From DATKAB01 sp964542745 (lineage in GTDB: Bacteria; Eisenbacteria; RBG-16-71-46): DNA of 37,383 bases. The notes under the pieces were generated by a model that was given only the letters and a program-made list of their open reading frames with translations, made no database searches and was not told where the DNA came from. Where the stretch lies: assembly GCA_964542745.1 (NCBI GenBank), contig CAZIVR010000025.1, positions 1 through 37,383 on the forward strand, written 5' to 3'. How positions within the stretch are numbered: the first letter of the stretch is position 1; each line of letters starts with the position of its first letter. Positions 17,089 to 23,781 of the stretch are shown here, piece by piece. Position numbers and translations under genes: made by a program.

Positions 17089-18651
17089 TCACCCGACGGG
17101 TGGTCGTGCGAGAGGCGCGATCCTCCTGCCCGGCGAAAGGCTCGAGAGCGCCGCGCGCACGCGAGCCTCGATGGGCGCGCCCGGCTCCGAACCTCGATTC
17201 CACGCGGCGCTGCGGGCATCGCGATCGTCGAAGCCCAGCGCCCTGAGCCACGGGACCACCTCCTCCGCCGCCCGCGCGCGCTCGGCATCGAGGGTAGCGG
17301 GAGCCATGAGTTCGGCCCGCATCCTCGGGGCCGCGGGGGTCCGGAACGTCGGACGGCCGCCGTCGGGCCCGCGTCTCTCGGTCGACGCCATGCCCGGCGG
17401 CCCCGATGCGGCCCGGACCGTGCGAGGTCCCCTTCGCGCGGCCATAAATTCCGTCCCGAAGGCCCGCTCCGCCTCGAACTGGTTGTGGCCCCGGCATCGG
17501 AGCCTCAGGTTCCCGGGAGTGGACTCGCCGCCGCGCGCCACGGGAAGCACGTGGTCGAACTCGAGCCCGCGCGTGGCGTCGCAGCGGCGGCCCGATCCGC
17601 TCTCGAAGGAGCAACGCCCGTCGTCGCGTTCCCACACCGCGCGGCGGATCGCCGCCGGTATGCGCCGGGGATTGGACCGAGGGAGGGGGGATCTCACCCC
17701 TTCGGGGACCACCTTGCGACTCCGTAGTTCCACTCCATTCGGGTCGCGTTGCGTCAGGTGATTCCCTCGATCGGGGTGGTTCCGCTTCGGACCCGCCCCG
17801 AGCCTTCGTCCCTCCAGGTGCCGAAGCAGGGCATCCAGCGCCCGATCCAGCACGAGGGCGAGGTCGCCCGAGGGCTCCGCATGCCTGAGGAGCGCGCGGG
17901 CCCGTTCGAGCTTCAGGAGGGTTTCGTGACCGAGGGCGACCTGAAGCACGTACCGCCCCTCGGCGATCGGCCGGAGCGAGATGCCGGTCGACCGCACAAG
18001 TCCGAGCTCAGGGCCGGGTTGAACGCCGAGTGATCGGTCGGCCCCGGGTGCGCCATCCTGCAGATCCACCCGCGCTGGCGCGTGTGAATCTGCATCCGCA
18101 CCCGAGCCGCCGACCTGCAGATCCACCCGCGCTGGCGCGTGTGAATCTGCATCCGCACCCGAGCCGCCGACCTGCGGATCCACCCGCGCTGGCGCCAGTC
18201 GATCAGCCGGCGCGCCGACCCCCCAGACCATCGCGATCGGTTCGGTCCCAGGGAACCTCGCCGCGAGGAGCAGCTCGACCTCGTCCCTGCCCTTGCCCAG
18301 GGCGAGCCGGATCAGTTCCCCGGAGTTCTCCGGGCTCAGGTGCGGCGCCAGCAGTCCGATGGCCGTCAGGTGGAGACGGCCCTCGGCGACGAGGGGAAAC
18401 ATCTCGGGGTGACACCGGGCGACCCGTGCGGCCCGAATCCGCCGGGCCGCCGCGTCCTCGGAAAATCCGAGCACCCGGACGCAGTAAGCGAACATCGAGG
18501 GACAGCCAGCGGGAAGGTAGAGCCGCCGGGAATCCACCTCGGCGAGGTGGGCGAGCAGCCGGGCGGTCACGGCGCGCTCGCGGGCGACGAGCGAGGCGAG
18601 CCCTTCGAGCAGCGACGCGTCGGAGAGATGGACCAGCGAGAAGTCAGGCAC
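17089..18651 (-). CDS. HNH endonuclease (DUF222-like N-terminal domain)
   Basis: Protein of 520 residues. The start is taken as GTG 18651, seven bases after GGAG, just ahead of DFSLVHLSDASLL where this family begins. The N-terminal helical region (about 1-120) carries the family block CPSMFAYCVRVLGFSEDAAARRI. A repetitive linker follows, then a second helical block (HETLLKLERARALLRHAEP) and the HNH nuclease (IRRAVWERDDGRCSF, EFDHVLPVARGG, NLRLRCRGHNQFEAERAFG) with two Cys and two His for metal. The C-terminal about 90 residues include a domain ending with alpha-helical VVPWLRALGFDDRDAR. Such genes occur in several copies in many soil bacterial genomes, and their role is not known to me. It is convergent with aroC and tail-to-tail within 6 bases. 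Confidence 0.8.
   Translation of the reverse strand: MPDFSLVHLSDASLLEGLASLVARERAVTARLLAHLAEVDSRRLYLPAGCPSMFAYCVRVLGFSEDAAARRIRAARVARCHPEMFPLVAEGRLHLTAIGLLAPHLSPENSGELIRLALGKGRDEVELLLAARFPGTEPIAMVWGVGAPADRLAPARVDPQVGGSGADADSHAPARVDLQVGGSGADADSHAPARVDLQDGAPGADRSLGVQPGPELGLVRSTGISLRPIAEGRYVLQVALGHETLLKLERARALLRHAEPSGDLALVLDRALDALLRHLEGRRLGAGPKRNHPDRGNHLTQRDPNGVELRSRKVVPEGVRSPLPRSNPRRIPAAIRRAVWERDDGRCSFESGSGRRCDATRGLEFDHVLPVARGGESTPGNLRLRCRGHNQFEAERAFGTEFMAARRGPRTVRAASGPPGMASTERRGPDGGRPTFRTPAAPRMRAELMAPATLDAERARAAEEVVPWLRALGFDDRDARSAAWNRGSEPGAPIEARVRAALSSLSPGRRIAPLARPPVG
18061..18195. repeat. 57-bp tandem repeat, two identical copies plus a 21-base third
   Basis: Copies at 18061-18117 and 18118-18174 are identical, including synonymous positions; a partial third copy (18175-18195) has one mismatch. 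On the minus strand it adds 19 residues per copy (APARVDLQVGGSGADADSH) to the linker of the HNH protein. A multiple of three keeps the frame. Confidence 0.92.
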
Positions 18652-18993
18652 GGGCGAACTCCGCGGGGGCGGGACGCCGAGGGCGACGCCGTGTCTATCA
18701 CACCTCTCCCGGGCTGCATTGCGTGCGCGTGCCTGGAGCGTTCGTGGCGCGCGGGAGCGCGCAATCGTCTTCGTCGATTCCGACCCGCGTCCGCTCGTCC
18801 TGGAGCGCCTGAGCGCCCGAATCGGGAATCTCCGCCGGCCGCGAGGCGGTCGCGTCGCGCGGCGTGTCAAGGGAAAAGTGCCCGGCCGCCGTCCGTCCCG
18901 CTTGCGCGCGAGTACGAGGTCCGTGGGGGCGACGGAATCACGGACGCGCTCGGGGTGTCCTTCCCACGAACGACCCGCTCTCGCACCCCTCCT
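18652..18993. other. Intergenic stretch without a recognisable gene
   Basis: 342 bases between divergent units. It must hold the promoter of the HNH gene. The only candidate is a weak extended -10-like TGTGATAGA on the minus strand near 18695-18710, without a matching -35. The short open frames here look like chance frames of GC-rich DNA. Confidence 0.4.
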
Positions 18994-19023
18994 TTGACCC
19001 CCCGCGAAATCGCGTGCTAGCCT
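18994..19023 (+). promoter_or_regulatory. Sigma-70 promoter of the DAHP synthase leader
   Basis: TTGACC, 18-base spacer, TAGCCT, with an extended TGC before the -10. Expected start near 19030, which gives a leader of about 160 bases ending at the terminator and about 175 to the gene. Confidence 0.65.
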
Positions 19024-19056
19024 TTTCGCCGTCGTTCCACCGGAGGAGATGGCATC

Positions 19057-19134
19057 GTGCGCGTTCGAGACGGTATCGGCACCTGGCGCTGGCGTCGCCG
19101 CCCACGGCGTGGCGGGGAGCTCGCGCGAGCCTGA
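19057..19134 (+). CDS. Tryptophan-rich leader peptide (attenuation)
   Basis: A 25-codon peptide starting at GTG, 8 bases after GGAGGAG (19042-19048). It reads MRVRDGIGTWRWRRRP... and ends at TGA 19132-19134. Two Trp codons lie two codons apart at 19084 and 19090. In a protein-coding background Trp is rare, so a pair in a 25-residue peptide with an excellent ribosome site, followed by a terminator ahead of DAHP synthase, matches the trp-leader design. The many Arg codons are ordinary for this GC content but could add arginine sensitivity. The peptide itself is not expected to have a function. An ATG frame at 19049 touches the Shine-Dalgarno and is less likely. Confidence 0.68.
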   Translation: MRVRDGIGTWRWRRRPRRGGELARA

Positions 19135-19170
19135 TCGCAGTCCGGAGCGCATGAACTTTCGGCCCACGCC
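19096..19170 (+). promoter_or_regulatory. Attenuator: alternative 1:2, 2:3 and 3:4 pairings
   Basis: Strand 2, GGCGTGG (19106-19112), is complementary to CCACGCC (19164-19170), the left arm of the terminator, and would form the antiterminator. Strand 2 can instead be held by the region just after the Trp codons: CGCCG 19096-19100 with CGGCG 19105-19109, or CCGCC 19098-19102 with GGCGG 19111-19115. A ribosome stalled on the Trp codons (19084-19092) would cover strand 1, free strand 2 and prevent termination. Confidence 0.6.
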
Positions 19171-19189
19171 ATGACGGCGTGGGTTTTTT
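19163..19189 (+). terminator. Intrinsic terminator ahead of DAHP synthase
   Basis: CCCACGCC-ATGAC-GGCGTGGG (19163-19183), a perfect 8-bp stem, followed by six T (19184-19189). It lies only 15 bases upstream of the gene it precedes, the hallmark of attenuation rather than of ending an upstream transcript. Confidence 0.85.
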
Positions 19190-19204
19190 CGTTGGGGGCC
19201 CCGA

Positions 19205-20218
19205 GTGCTCGTCCTGCTCCAACCCGGCCTGCCCGAGACCACGGTCAACGACCTGGTCGGCTGGCTGCGCATGACCGGCGTGACGGTGCATCGCACCGAC
19301 CACGAAGGCCAGGTGCGGCTCGCCGCGCTTGGCGAGCCCGGGCGCGTGGACTGGGAGGTGGTGCGCAAGATCCCGGGCGTCGCCTCGGCCACCAAGATCC
19401 CGGTTCCTTTCAAGCTCGCGAGCCGCGCCTTCCAGCCCCAGTCCACGCGCATCACGGTCGGGCGCTGCACGGTGGGCGGCGACCGGCTCGCCCTGATGGC
19501 CGGCCCCTGCTCGGTCGAGAGCGAGTCCCAGGCGTTCACCATCGCCGCGGCGGTCGCGAAGGCGGGCGCCACGATCCTCCGCGGCGGCGCGTTCAAGCCG
19601 CGCACCTCGCCCTACTCCTTCCAGGGGCTCGGCGAGGCCGGACTCCAGCTGCTGCGGCGCGCGGCCGACGCGCACGGCCTGGCCGTGGTCAGCGAGGTGA
19701 TGGACGCCCAGCAGATCGAGCTGGTGGCGCGCTACGCCGACGTGCTCCAGATCGGCGCGCGCAACATGCAGAACTACTCGCTGCTCAAGGAGGTCGGCCA
19801 CTCGCAGAAGCCGGTGCTGCTCAAGCGCGGCCTCGCCTCGACCATCGAGGAGTGGCTGATGAGCGCCGAGTACGTGATCTCCTCGGGCAACGCGCAGGTG
19901 ATCCTGTGCGAGCGGGGCATCCGCACCTTCGAGACCTACACCCGCAACACGCTCGACCTGAACGCCATCCCGGTCGTGAAGGAGCTGTCCCACCTGCCCG
20001 TGATCGTGGATCCCTCGCACGGCACCGGGATCCGCAACAAGGTCGCCCCGATGGCGCGCGCCTCGATCGCCGCGGGCGCGGACGGGGTGATCGTCGAGGT
20101 GCACCACGACCCCGACCACGCCCTCTCGGACGGCGCGCAGTCGCTCTACCCCGAACAGTTCGACGAGCTGGTGACGCAGATCCGCACCATCGCGGAGGCG
20201 ATCGGGCGCACCGTGTGA
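19205..20218 (+). CDS. aroF: 3-deoxy-7-phosphoheptulonate (DAHP) synthase, type I-beta
   Basis: Protein of 337 residues that condenses phosphoenolpyruvate and erythrose 4-phosphate, the entry to the shikimate pathway. The first about 70 residues (LVLLQPGLPETTVNDLVGWL ... VDWEVVRKIPGV) form the ferredoxin-like regulatory domain of the Thermotoga type, and the barrel follows. Key blocks: GPCSVESE near 100, GGAFKPRTSPYSFQGLG, LQIGARNMQN, VLLKRGLASTIEEW, CERGIRTFETYTRNTLDL, and VDPSHGTG. The metal ligands Cys, His, Glu and Asp are in place. The start is GTG. The leader terminator and Trp codons imply that expression falls when charged tRNA-Trp is plentiful. KDO8P synthase is the alternative, but the N-terminal domain and KPRTSPYSFQG favour DAHP synthase. 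Confidence 0.95.
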   Translation: MLVLLQPGLPETTVNDLVGWLRMTGVTVHRTDHEGQVRLAALGEPGRVDWEVVRKIPGVASATKIPVPFKLASRAFQPQSTRITVGRCTVGGDRLALMAGPCSVESESQAFTIAAAVAKAGATILRGGAFKPRTSPYSFQGLGEAGLQLLRRAADAHGLAVVSEVMDAQQIELVARYADVLQIGARNMQNYSLLKEVGHSQKPVLLKRGLASTIEEWLMSAEYVISSGNAQVILCERGIRTFETYTRNTLDLNAIPVVKELSHLPVIVDPSHGTGIRNKVAPMARASIAAGADGVIVEVHHDPDHALSDGAQSLYPEQFDELVTQIRTIAEAIGRTV

Positions 20219-20226
20219 GGCGCGCC

Positions 20227-20255
20227 TTGACGCCCCCCGGCCCCTGCGATTTACT
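20227..20255 (+). promoter_or_regulatory. Sigma-70 promoter of the tRNA-Val/thrS unit
   Basis: TTGACG, 17-base spacer, TTTACT. The expected start near 20262 is 6 bases before the tRNA. It begins 9 bases after the DAHP synthase stop. Confidence 0.72.
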
Positions 20256-20267
20256 GCTCGGCCTCGC

Positions 20268-20343
20268 GGGCGCTTAGCTCAGCTGGTAGAGCACTTGCTC
20301 GACAAGCAAGGGGTCACTGGTTCAAGTCCAGTAGCGCCCACCA
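20268..20343 (+). tRNA. tRNA-Val (GAC), CCA encoded
   Basis: A complete cloverleaf. Acceptor GGGCGCT/AGCGCCC, D stem GCTC/GAGC, anticodon stem CTTGC/GCAAG, T stem ACTGG/CCAGT with loop TTCAAGT, discriminator A and encoded CCA. The anticodon loop is TCGACAA, which places GAC at positions 34-36 and means that position 33 is C instead of the near-universal U. Transcribed toward thrS, which starts 52 bases later and is probably on the same transcript. Confidence 0.93.
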
Positions 20344-20395
20344 TCTTCTCCGCGCCCGGGGCCCGCACCCGGCGCCTTCCTCGAGCCGCCGAACC

Positions 20396-22168
20396 ATGAC
20401 CATGGCCCCGACCGACGTTCGCCCCGAGATCGCCCGCTACCCGGGCGGCGCCGACCTCTACCGCCGCCGGCACTCGGCGGCGCACGTGCTGGCGACCGCG
20501 GTGGTCGAGCTGTTCCCGGAGGTCCGGGTGGCCGGCGGGCCGCCGGTCGAGAACGGCTTCTACTACGACTTCGCCCGCGACAAGCCGTTCACCCCCGAGG
20601 ATCTCGAGCGCATCGAGGCGAAGATGCGCGAGATCGTCGCGGCGAAGCAGCCCTTCGAGTTCGCCGAGACCTCCCGCGAGGAGGCGCGCGCGCACTGGGA
20701 GAAGGCGGGGGAGAAGTACAAGCTCCACTTCCTGTCGGTGATCCCCGAGGGCGTGAAGATCACCACCTACCGGAACGGTCCGTTTCTCGACCTGTGCGCG
20801 GGGCCGCACGTGGCGCACACCGGCGAGATCGGGGCGTTCAAGATCACCCACGTGGCCGGCGCGTACTGGCTCGGCAGCGAGCGCAACGAGATGCTCCAGC
20901 GCATCTACGGCACCGCGTTCGCCACCCAGGCCGAGCTCGACGAGCACCTCCGGAACCTCGAGGAGGCGCAGAAGCGCGACCACCGGCGGCTCGGGCGCGA
21001 GCTCGACCTGTTCTCGATCCGCGAGGAGATCGGCCCGGGGCTCGTGCTGTGGCACCCGAAGCTCGCCATGGTGCGCCACCTGATGGAGGGCTACTGGAAG
21101 GAGCTCCACCAGCGGGACGGCTACCACTTCGTCTACACCCCGCACCTCGCGAGCGAAAAGCTGTTCGAGATCTCGGGACACCTCGAGAACTACGCGAGCA
21201 TCATGTACTCGCCCATGGACATCGACGGCCAGGCCTACCGGGCCAAGCCCATGAACTGTCCCGGGCACATCATGATCTACAAGGCCCGCAAGCACAGCTA
21301 CCGCGAGCTGCCGGTGCGCTTCGCCGAGCTCGGCACCGTGTACCGTTACGAGCGGAGCGGGGTGCTGCACGGCATGGAGCGCGTGCGCGGCTTCACCCAG
21401 GACGACTCGCACATCTTCTGCCGCCCCGACCAGCTGCAGGACGAGGTGCAGGGGGTGCTCGACCTGCACCACCGCCTGATCTCGACCTACGGCTACGAGT
21501 ACTCCTGCTATCTCGCCACCCGCCCGAAGGACAAGTCGCTCGGCAGCGACGAGGAGTGGGCGTTCGCGACCGACGCGCTGCGCCAGGCGCTCGAGGCGCG
21601 CGGCATGGCCTACGAAGTGGACGAGGGCGGCGGCGCGTTCTACGCGCCCAAGATCGACATCAAGCTCCGGGACGCGCTGGGGCGCGAGTGGCAGTGCGGC
21701 ACCGTGCAGGTGGACCTGAACCTGCCCAAGCGCTTCGGCGTCACCTTCACCGGCTCCGACGGGCAGGAGCACGAGGTGATCATGCTGCACCGCGCCCTCT
21801 ACGGTTCGCTCGAGCGCTTCGCGGGGATCTACGTCGAGCACACCGGAGGGGAGTTTCCGGTGTGGCTCGCGCCCGTGCAGGTGAAGGTCATCCCGGCCAA
21901 CCCGAAGGCCAACGACTACGCCATGGCCACCGCGGCGATGCTGAAGGAGGGGGGCCTGCGCGCCGAGACCGACCTGCGCGACGAGAAGATGGGCGCCAAG
22001 ATCCGCGACGCCGAGCTCGAGAAGATCCCTTACATGCTGGTGGTCGGCCCCCGCGAGGCCGAGGCCGGCACCTGCTCGCCCCGCCGCAAGGGCGTGGGCC
22101 AGCTCGAGACCATGGCCCGCCAGGCGTTCCTCGAGCGGGTCCAGGCCGAGGTGCGGGAGAAGAAGTAG
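20396..22168 (+). CDS. thrS: Threonyl-tRNA synthetase lacking the TGS domain
   Basis: Class II synthetase of 590 residues; the E. coli type has about 640. The missing part is the N-terminal TGS domain: the protein opens directly with the editing domain (YRRRHSAAHVLA, the HxxxH site, and later DLCAGPHV with the editing Cys and His). The catalytic core has the zinc Cys in MNCPGHIM, a His in QDDSHIF, and LHRALYGSLERF. Motif 2-like YRYERSGVLHGMERVRGF and the C-terminal anticodon-binding domain (VWLAPVQVKVIPAN ... LRDEKMGAKIRDAE) are intact. No frame upstream could supply TGS, since only 52 bases separate it from the tRNA. Editing and charging should both work. Confidence 0.95.
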   Translation: MTMAPTDVRPEIARYPGGADLYRRRHSAAHVLATAVVELFPEVRVAGGPPVENGFYYDFARDKPFTPEDLERIEAKMREIVAAKQPFEFAETSREEARAHWEKAGEKYKLHFLSVIPEGVKITTYRNGPFLDLCAGPHVAHTGEIGAFKITHVAGAYWLGSERNEMLQRIYGTAFATQAELDEHLRNLEEAQKRDHRRLGRELDLFSIREEIGPGLVLWHPKLAMVRHLMEGYWKELHQRDGYHFVYTPHLASEKLFEISGHLENYASIMYSPMDIDGQAYRAKPMNCPGHIMIYKARKHSYRELPVRFAELGTVYRYERSGVLHGMERVRGFTQDDSHIFCRPDQLQDEVQGVLDLHHRLISTYGYEYSCYLATRPKDKSLGSDEEWAFATDALRQALEARGMAYEVDEGGGAFYAPKIDIKLRDALGREWQCGTVQVDLNLPKRFGVTFTGSDGQEHEVIMLHRALYGSLERFAGIYVEHTGGEFPVWLAPVQVKVIPANPKANDYAMATAAMLKEGGLRAETDLRDEKMGAKIRDAELEKIPYMLVVGPREAEAGTCSPRRKGVGQLETMARQAFLERVQAEVREKK

Positions 22169-22174
22169 GGGGGG

Positions 22175-22198
22175 AGCCGGCCGCCCGGCCCCCCGGCT
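22175..22198 (+). terminator. Possible GC-rich hairpin after thrS
   Basis: AGCCGG (22175-22180) pairs with CCGGCT (22193-22198), with a possible inner GGCC/GGCC pair. There is no U-tract, so termination is uncertain. It overlaps the start of the infC promoter. Confidence 0.3.
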
Positions 22199-22227
22199 TG
22201 AGTTTTCGGGCCCGCTCCCCTTACACT
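22198..22227 (+). promoter_or_regulatory. Sigma-70 promoter of the infC operon
   Basis: TTGAGT, 18-base spacer, TACACT. Predicted start near 22234, which gives a leader of about 220 bases before infC. Confidence 0.6.
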
Positions 22228-22337
22228 GCCGCCCGCAGTCCAAGCAGAAGCGCCTCGCTTCTCACCCCCGCGGGCCCCTGTCGGCTCCGCTCAAGGGTTT
22301 CCGGCCGGTCCACTCCTCCTTCTTATGAGGGAGCGGT

Positions 22338-22399
22338 GCCCGGCGCGCGGCTCGAACGCCGGGCGGGGTCTTCTGCTTGGAGATCCCGCCCGGCGTTTT
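22338..22399 (+). promoter_or_regulatory. infC leader attenuator: terminator with competing antiterminator
   Basis: Terminator: arms 22357-22370 and 22382-22395, 14 pairs with one G-U, an 11-base loop, then TTTT (22396-22399). Antiterminator: GCCCGGCG 22338-22345 pairs with CGCCGGGC 22357-22364, which is the same left arm, so the two exclude each other. Position and partner genes match leaders that let ribosomal protein L20 or IF3 control infC-rpmI-rplT; whether L20 binds here is inference. Confidence 0.68.
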
Positions 22400-22454
22400 C
22401 GCGTTTCGAGCGCGGCGCAGGCGATGACGCAGTCCCCAACCGGAGGTGACGGCC

Positions 22455-23138
22455 ATTTCGGTTCAAAAGGTACCCGAGGTTCGAGTGAACGAGCGGATCC
22501 GCGTGCCGCAGGTGCGCGTGATCGGCGACGACGGCGAGCAGGTGGGCGTGCTCACGGCGCGCGAGGCTCTCGCGCTGGCCCAGTCGAAGGGGCTCGATCT
22601 GGTGGAGGTGTCCCCCACGGCGCGGCCGCCGGTCTGCCGGATCATGGATTACGGCAAGTTCAAGTACGAGCAGAACCGCCGGGCGCGCAAGGCCAAGAAG
22701 AAGCAGCACCAGATGCAGCTCAAGGAAATCAAGATGCGTCCCAAGATCGAAGAGCACGACTACATGTTCAAGGTGAACCACGCGCGGGAGTTCCTCGAGG
22801 AGCGCGACAAGGTCAAGGTCACGGTCACGTTCCGCGGCCGCGAGATCGCGCACCAGGACCTCGGCCACCGGCTGATCCAGAAGGTGATCGCGGCGCTCGC
22901 CGACGTCGCCACCGTGGAGACGCCGCCGCGCTCGGAAGGGCGCACGCTGTTCACCGTGATGATGCCGAAGCCCGCCAAGCCGGCGGCGGGCGGGAAGCCG
23001 GAGGCCAAGTCGGACGCGAAGCCCGAGTCCAAGCCGAAGCCGGACGCCCGGCCGAAGCCGGAGCCGAAAACCACCGCCGCAGCGCAGGCCGTTCCCGCGC
23101 GCGCGGCCGCGAATCCCGCGCCCAAGGCCGGGAGCTAG
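22455..23138 (+). CDS. infC: Translation initiation factor IF-3, AUU start
   Basis: Protein of 227 residues that binds the 30S subunit and checks start codons. The start is taken as ATT 22455, eight bases after GGAGG (22442-22446): the protein then begins ISVQKVPEVRVNERIRVPQVRVI like other IF-3 proteins. The only in-frame GTG (22446) uses the last base of that Shine-Dalgarno and is implausible. A rare AUU start is the known device for IF-3 autoregulation. The N domain (VIGDDGEQVGVLTAREAL ... DLVEVSP), the linker (CRIMDYGKFKYEQNRRARKAKKKQ) and the C domain (KEIKMRPKIEEHDYMFKVNHAREFL) are complete. A Lys/Pro/Ala-rich tail of about 55 residues follows residue 170, absent from standard IF-3. The stop codon overlaps the AGAAGGAG ribosome site of rpmI. 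Confidence 0.93.
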   Translation: MSVQKVPEVRVNERIRVPQVRVIGDDGEQVGVLTAREALALAQSKGLDLVEVSPTARPPVCRIMDYGKFKYEQNRRARKAKKKQHQMQLKEIKMRPKIEEHDYMFKVNHAREFLEERDKVKVTVTFRGREIAHQDLGHRLIQKVIAALADVATVETPPRSEGRTLFTVMMPKPAKPAAGGKPEAKSDAKPESKPKPDARPKPEPKTTAAAQAVPARAAANPAPKAGS

Positions 23139-23149
23139 AAGGAGTCGAG

Positions 23150-23347
23150 ATGCCCAAGATGAAGTCGAATCGCGCGGCCGCCAAGCGCTTCAAGGTGAGC
23201 GGAACCGGCAAGGCCATCCGCGGCCGCTCCGGTCTCCGCCACGGAATGATCGGAAAGTCGCGCGGCCGCAAGCGCAAGCTGGTCGGCACGACGGTCGTGG
23301 CCGACGCCGACCAGGCGCGCGTGCTCCGCATGCTCGGCAAGCGCTGA
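23150..23347 (+). CDS. rpmI: 50S ribosomal protein L35
   Basis: Basic protein of 65 residues (MPKMKSNRAAAKRFKVSGTGKAIRGRSG), normal length. AAGGAG lies 6 bases before ATG 23150 and is formed across the infC stop. It sits in the conserved infC-rpmI-rplT order. Confidence 0.97.
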   Translation: MPKMKSNRAAAKRFKVSGTGKAIRGRSGLRHGMIGKSRGRKRKLVGTTVVADADQARVLRMLGKR

Positions 23348-23422
23348 CGCTCCCACCCGCCAACCATCACGAGCGGAACCGGCGCGCACGGCGGCCGGCC
23401 GCATGAAGAAGGGGTTCCAGAA

Positions 23423-23779
23423 ATGCCTCGTTCCAAAACCGTCGTTCCGGGACGCGCCCGGCGACGCAAGGTCCTCAAGGCGGCCAAGGGCAACTACAGC
23501 GGCCGGCGCAAGCTCTTCAAGACCGCGCTCCAGACCATCCAGCGCGCCGGGCAGTTCGCCTTCGAGCACCGCCGCACCCGCAAGCGCGACTTCCGGCGGC
23601 TGTGGATCACGCGCATCAACGCGGCCGCGCGCATCAACGGGCTCTCGTACAGCACGCTGATCGCGGGGCTCAAGCGCGCCAACATCGACGTGAACCGCAA
23701 GCTGCTCGCCGACCTGGCGGTGCGCGACGCGGCGGCGTTCGCGAAACTGGCGGAGGTTGCGAAGTCGGCGGCGGTCTAG
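23423..23779 (+). CDS. rplT: 50S ribosomal protein L20
   Basis: Protein of 118 residues that binds 23S rRNA early in 50S assembly and, in several phyla, represses its own operon. RRRKVLKAAKGNYSGRRKL, ALQTIQRAGQFAFEHRRTRKRDFRRLWITRIN and LKRANIDVNRKLLADLAVRD are all typical. It starts 75 bases after rpmI with AAGAAGGGG upstream, and ends 2 bases before the pheS start. It is the likely ligand of the leader at 22338-22399. Confidence 0.97.
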   Translation: MPRSKTVVPGRARRRKVLKAAKGNYSGRRKLFKTALQTIQRAGQFAFEHRRTRKRDFRRLWITRINAAARINGLSYSTLIAGLKRANIDVNRKLLADLAVRDAAAFAKLAEVAKSAAV

Positions 23780-23781
23780 CC

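Noticed and set aside
17090..17102. CACCCG-A-CGGGTG as a terminator between aroC and the HNH gene
   Set aside because: The stem is short, has too small a loop and no U-tract, and lies within the end of the HNH coding sequence.
18061..18195. CRISPR array
   Set aside because: The repeat is a direct 57-bp tandem without spacers, inside a coding frame, and there are no cas genes.
17089..18651. Mobile element around the HNH gene
   Set aside because: No terminal inverted repeats, target duplication, transposase or integrase was seen; an HNH domain alone is not enough.
19049..19175. ATG 19049 frame as an alternative leader peptide ending in the terminator loop
   Set aside because: The ATG directly touches the Shine-Dalgarno with no spacing, and the frame has no Trp or other aromatic codon cluster.
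22446..22448. GTG 22446 as start of infC
   Set aside because: Its G is the last base of the GGAGG ribosome site, so the site could not be used; ATT 22455 has correct spacing and the expected N-terminus.
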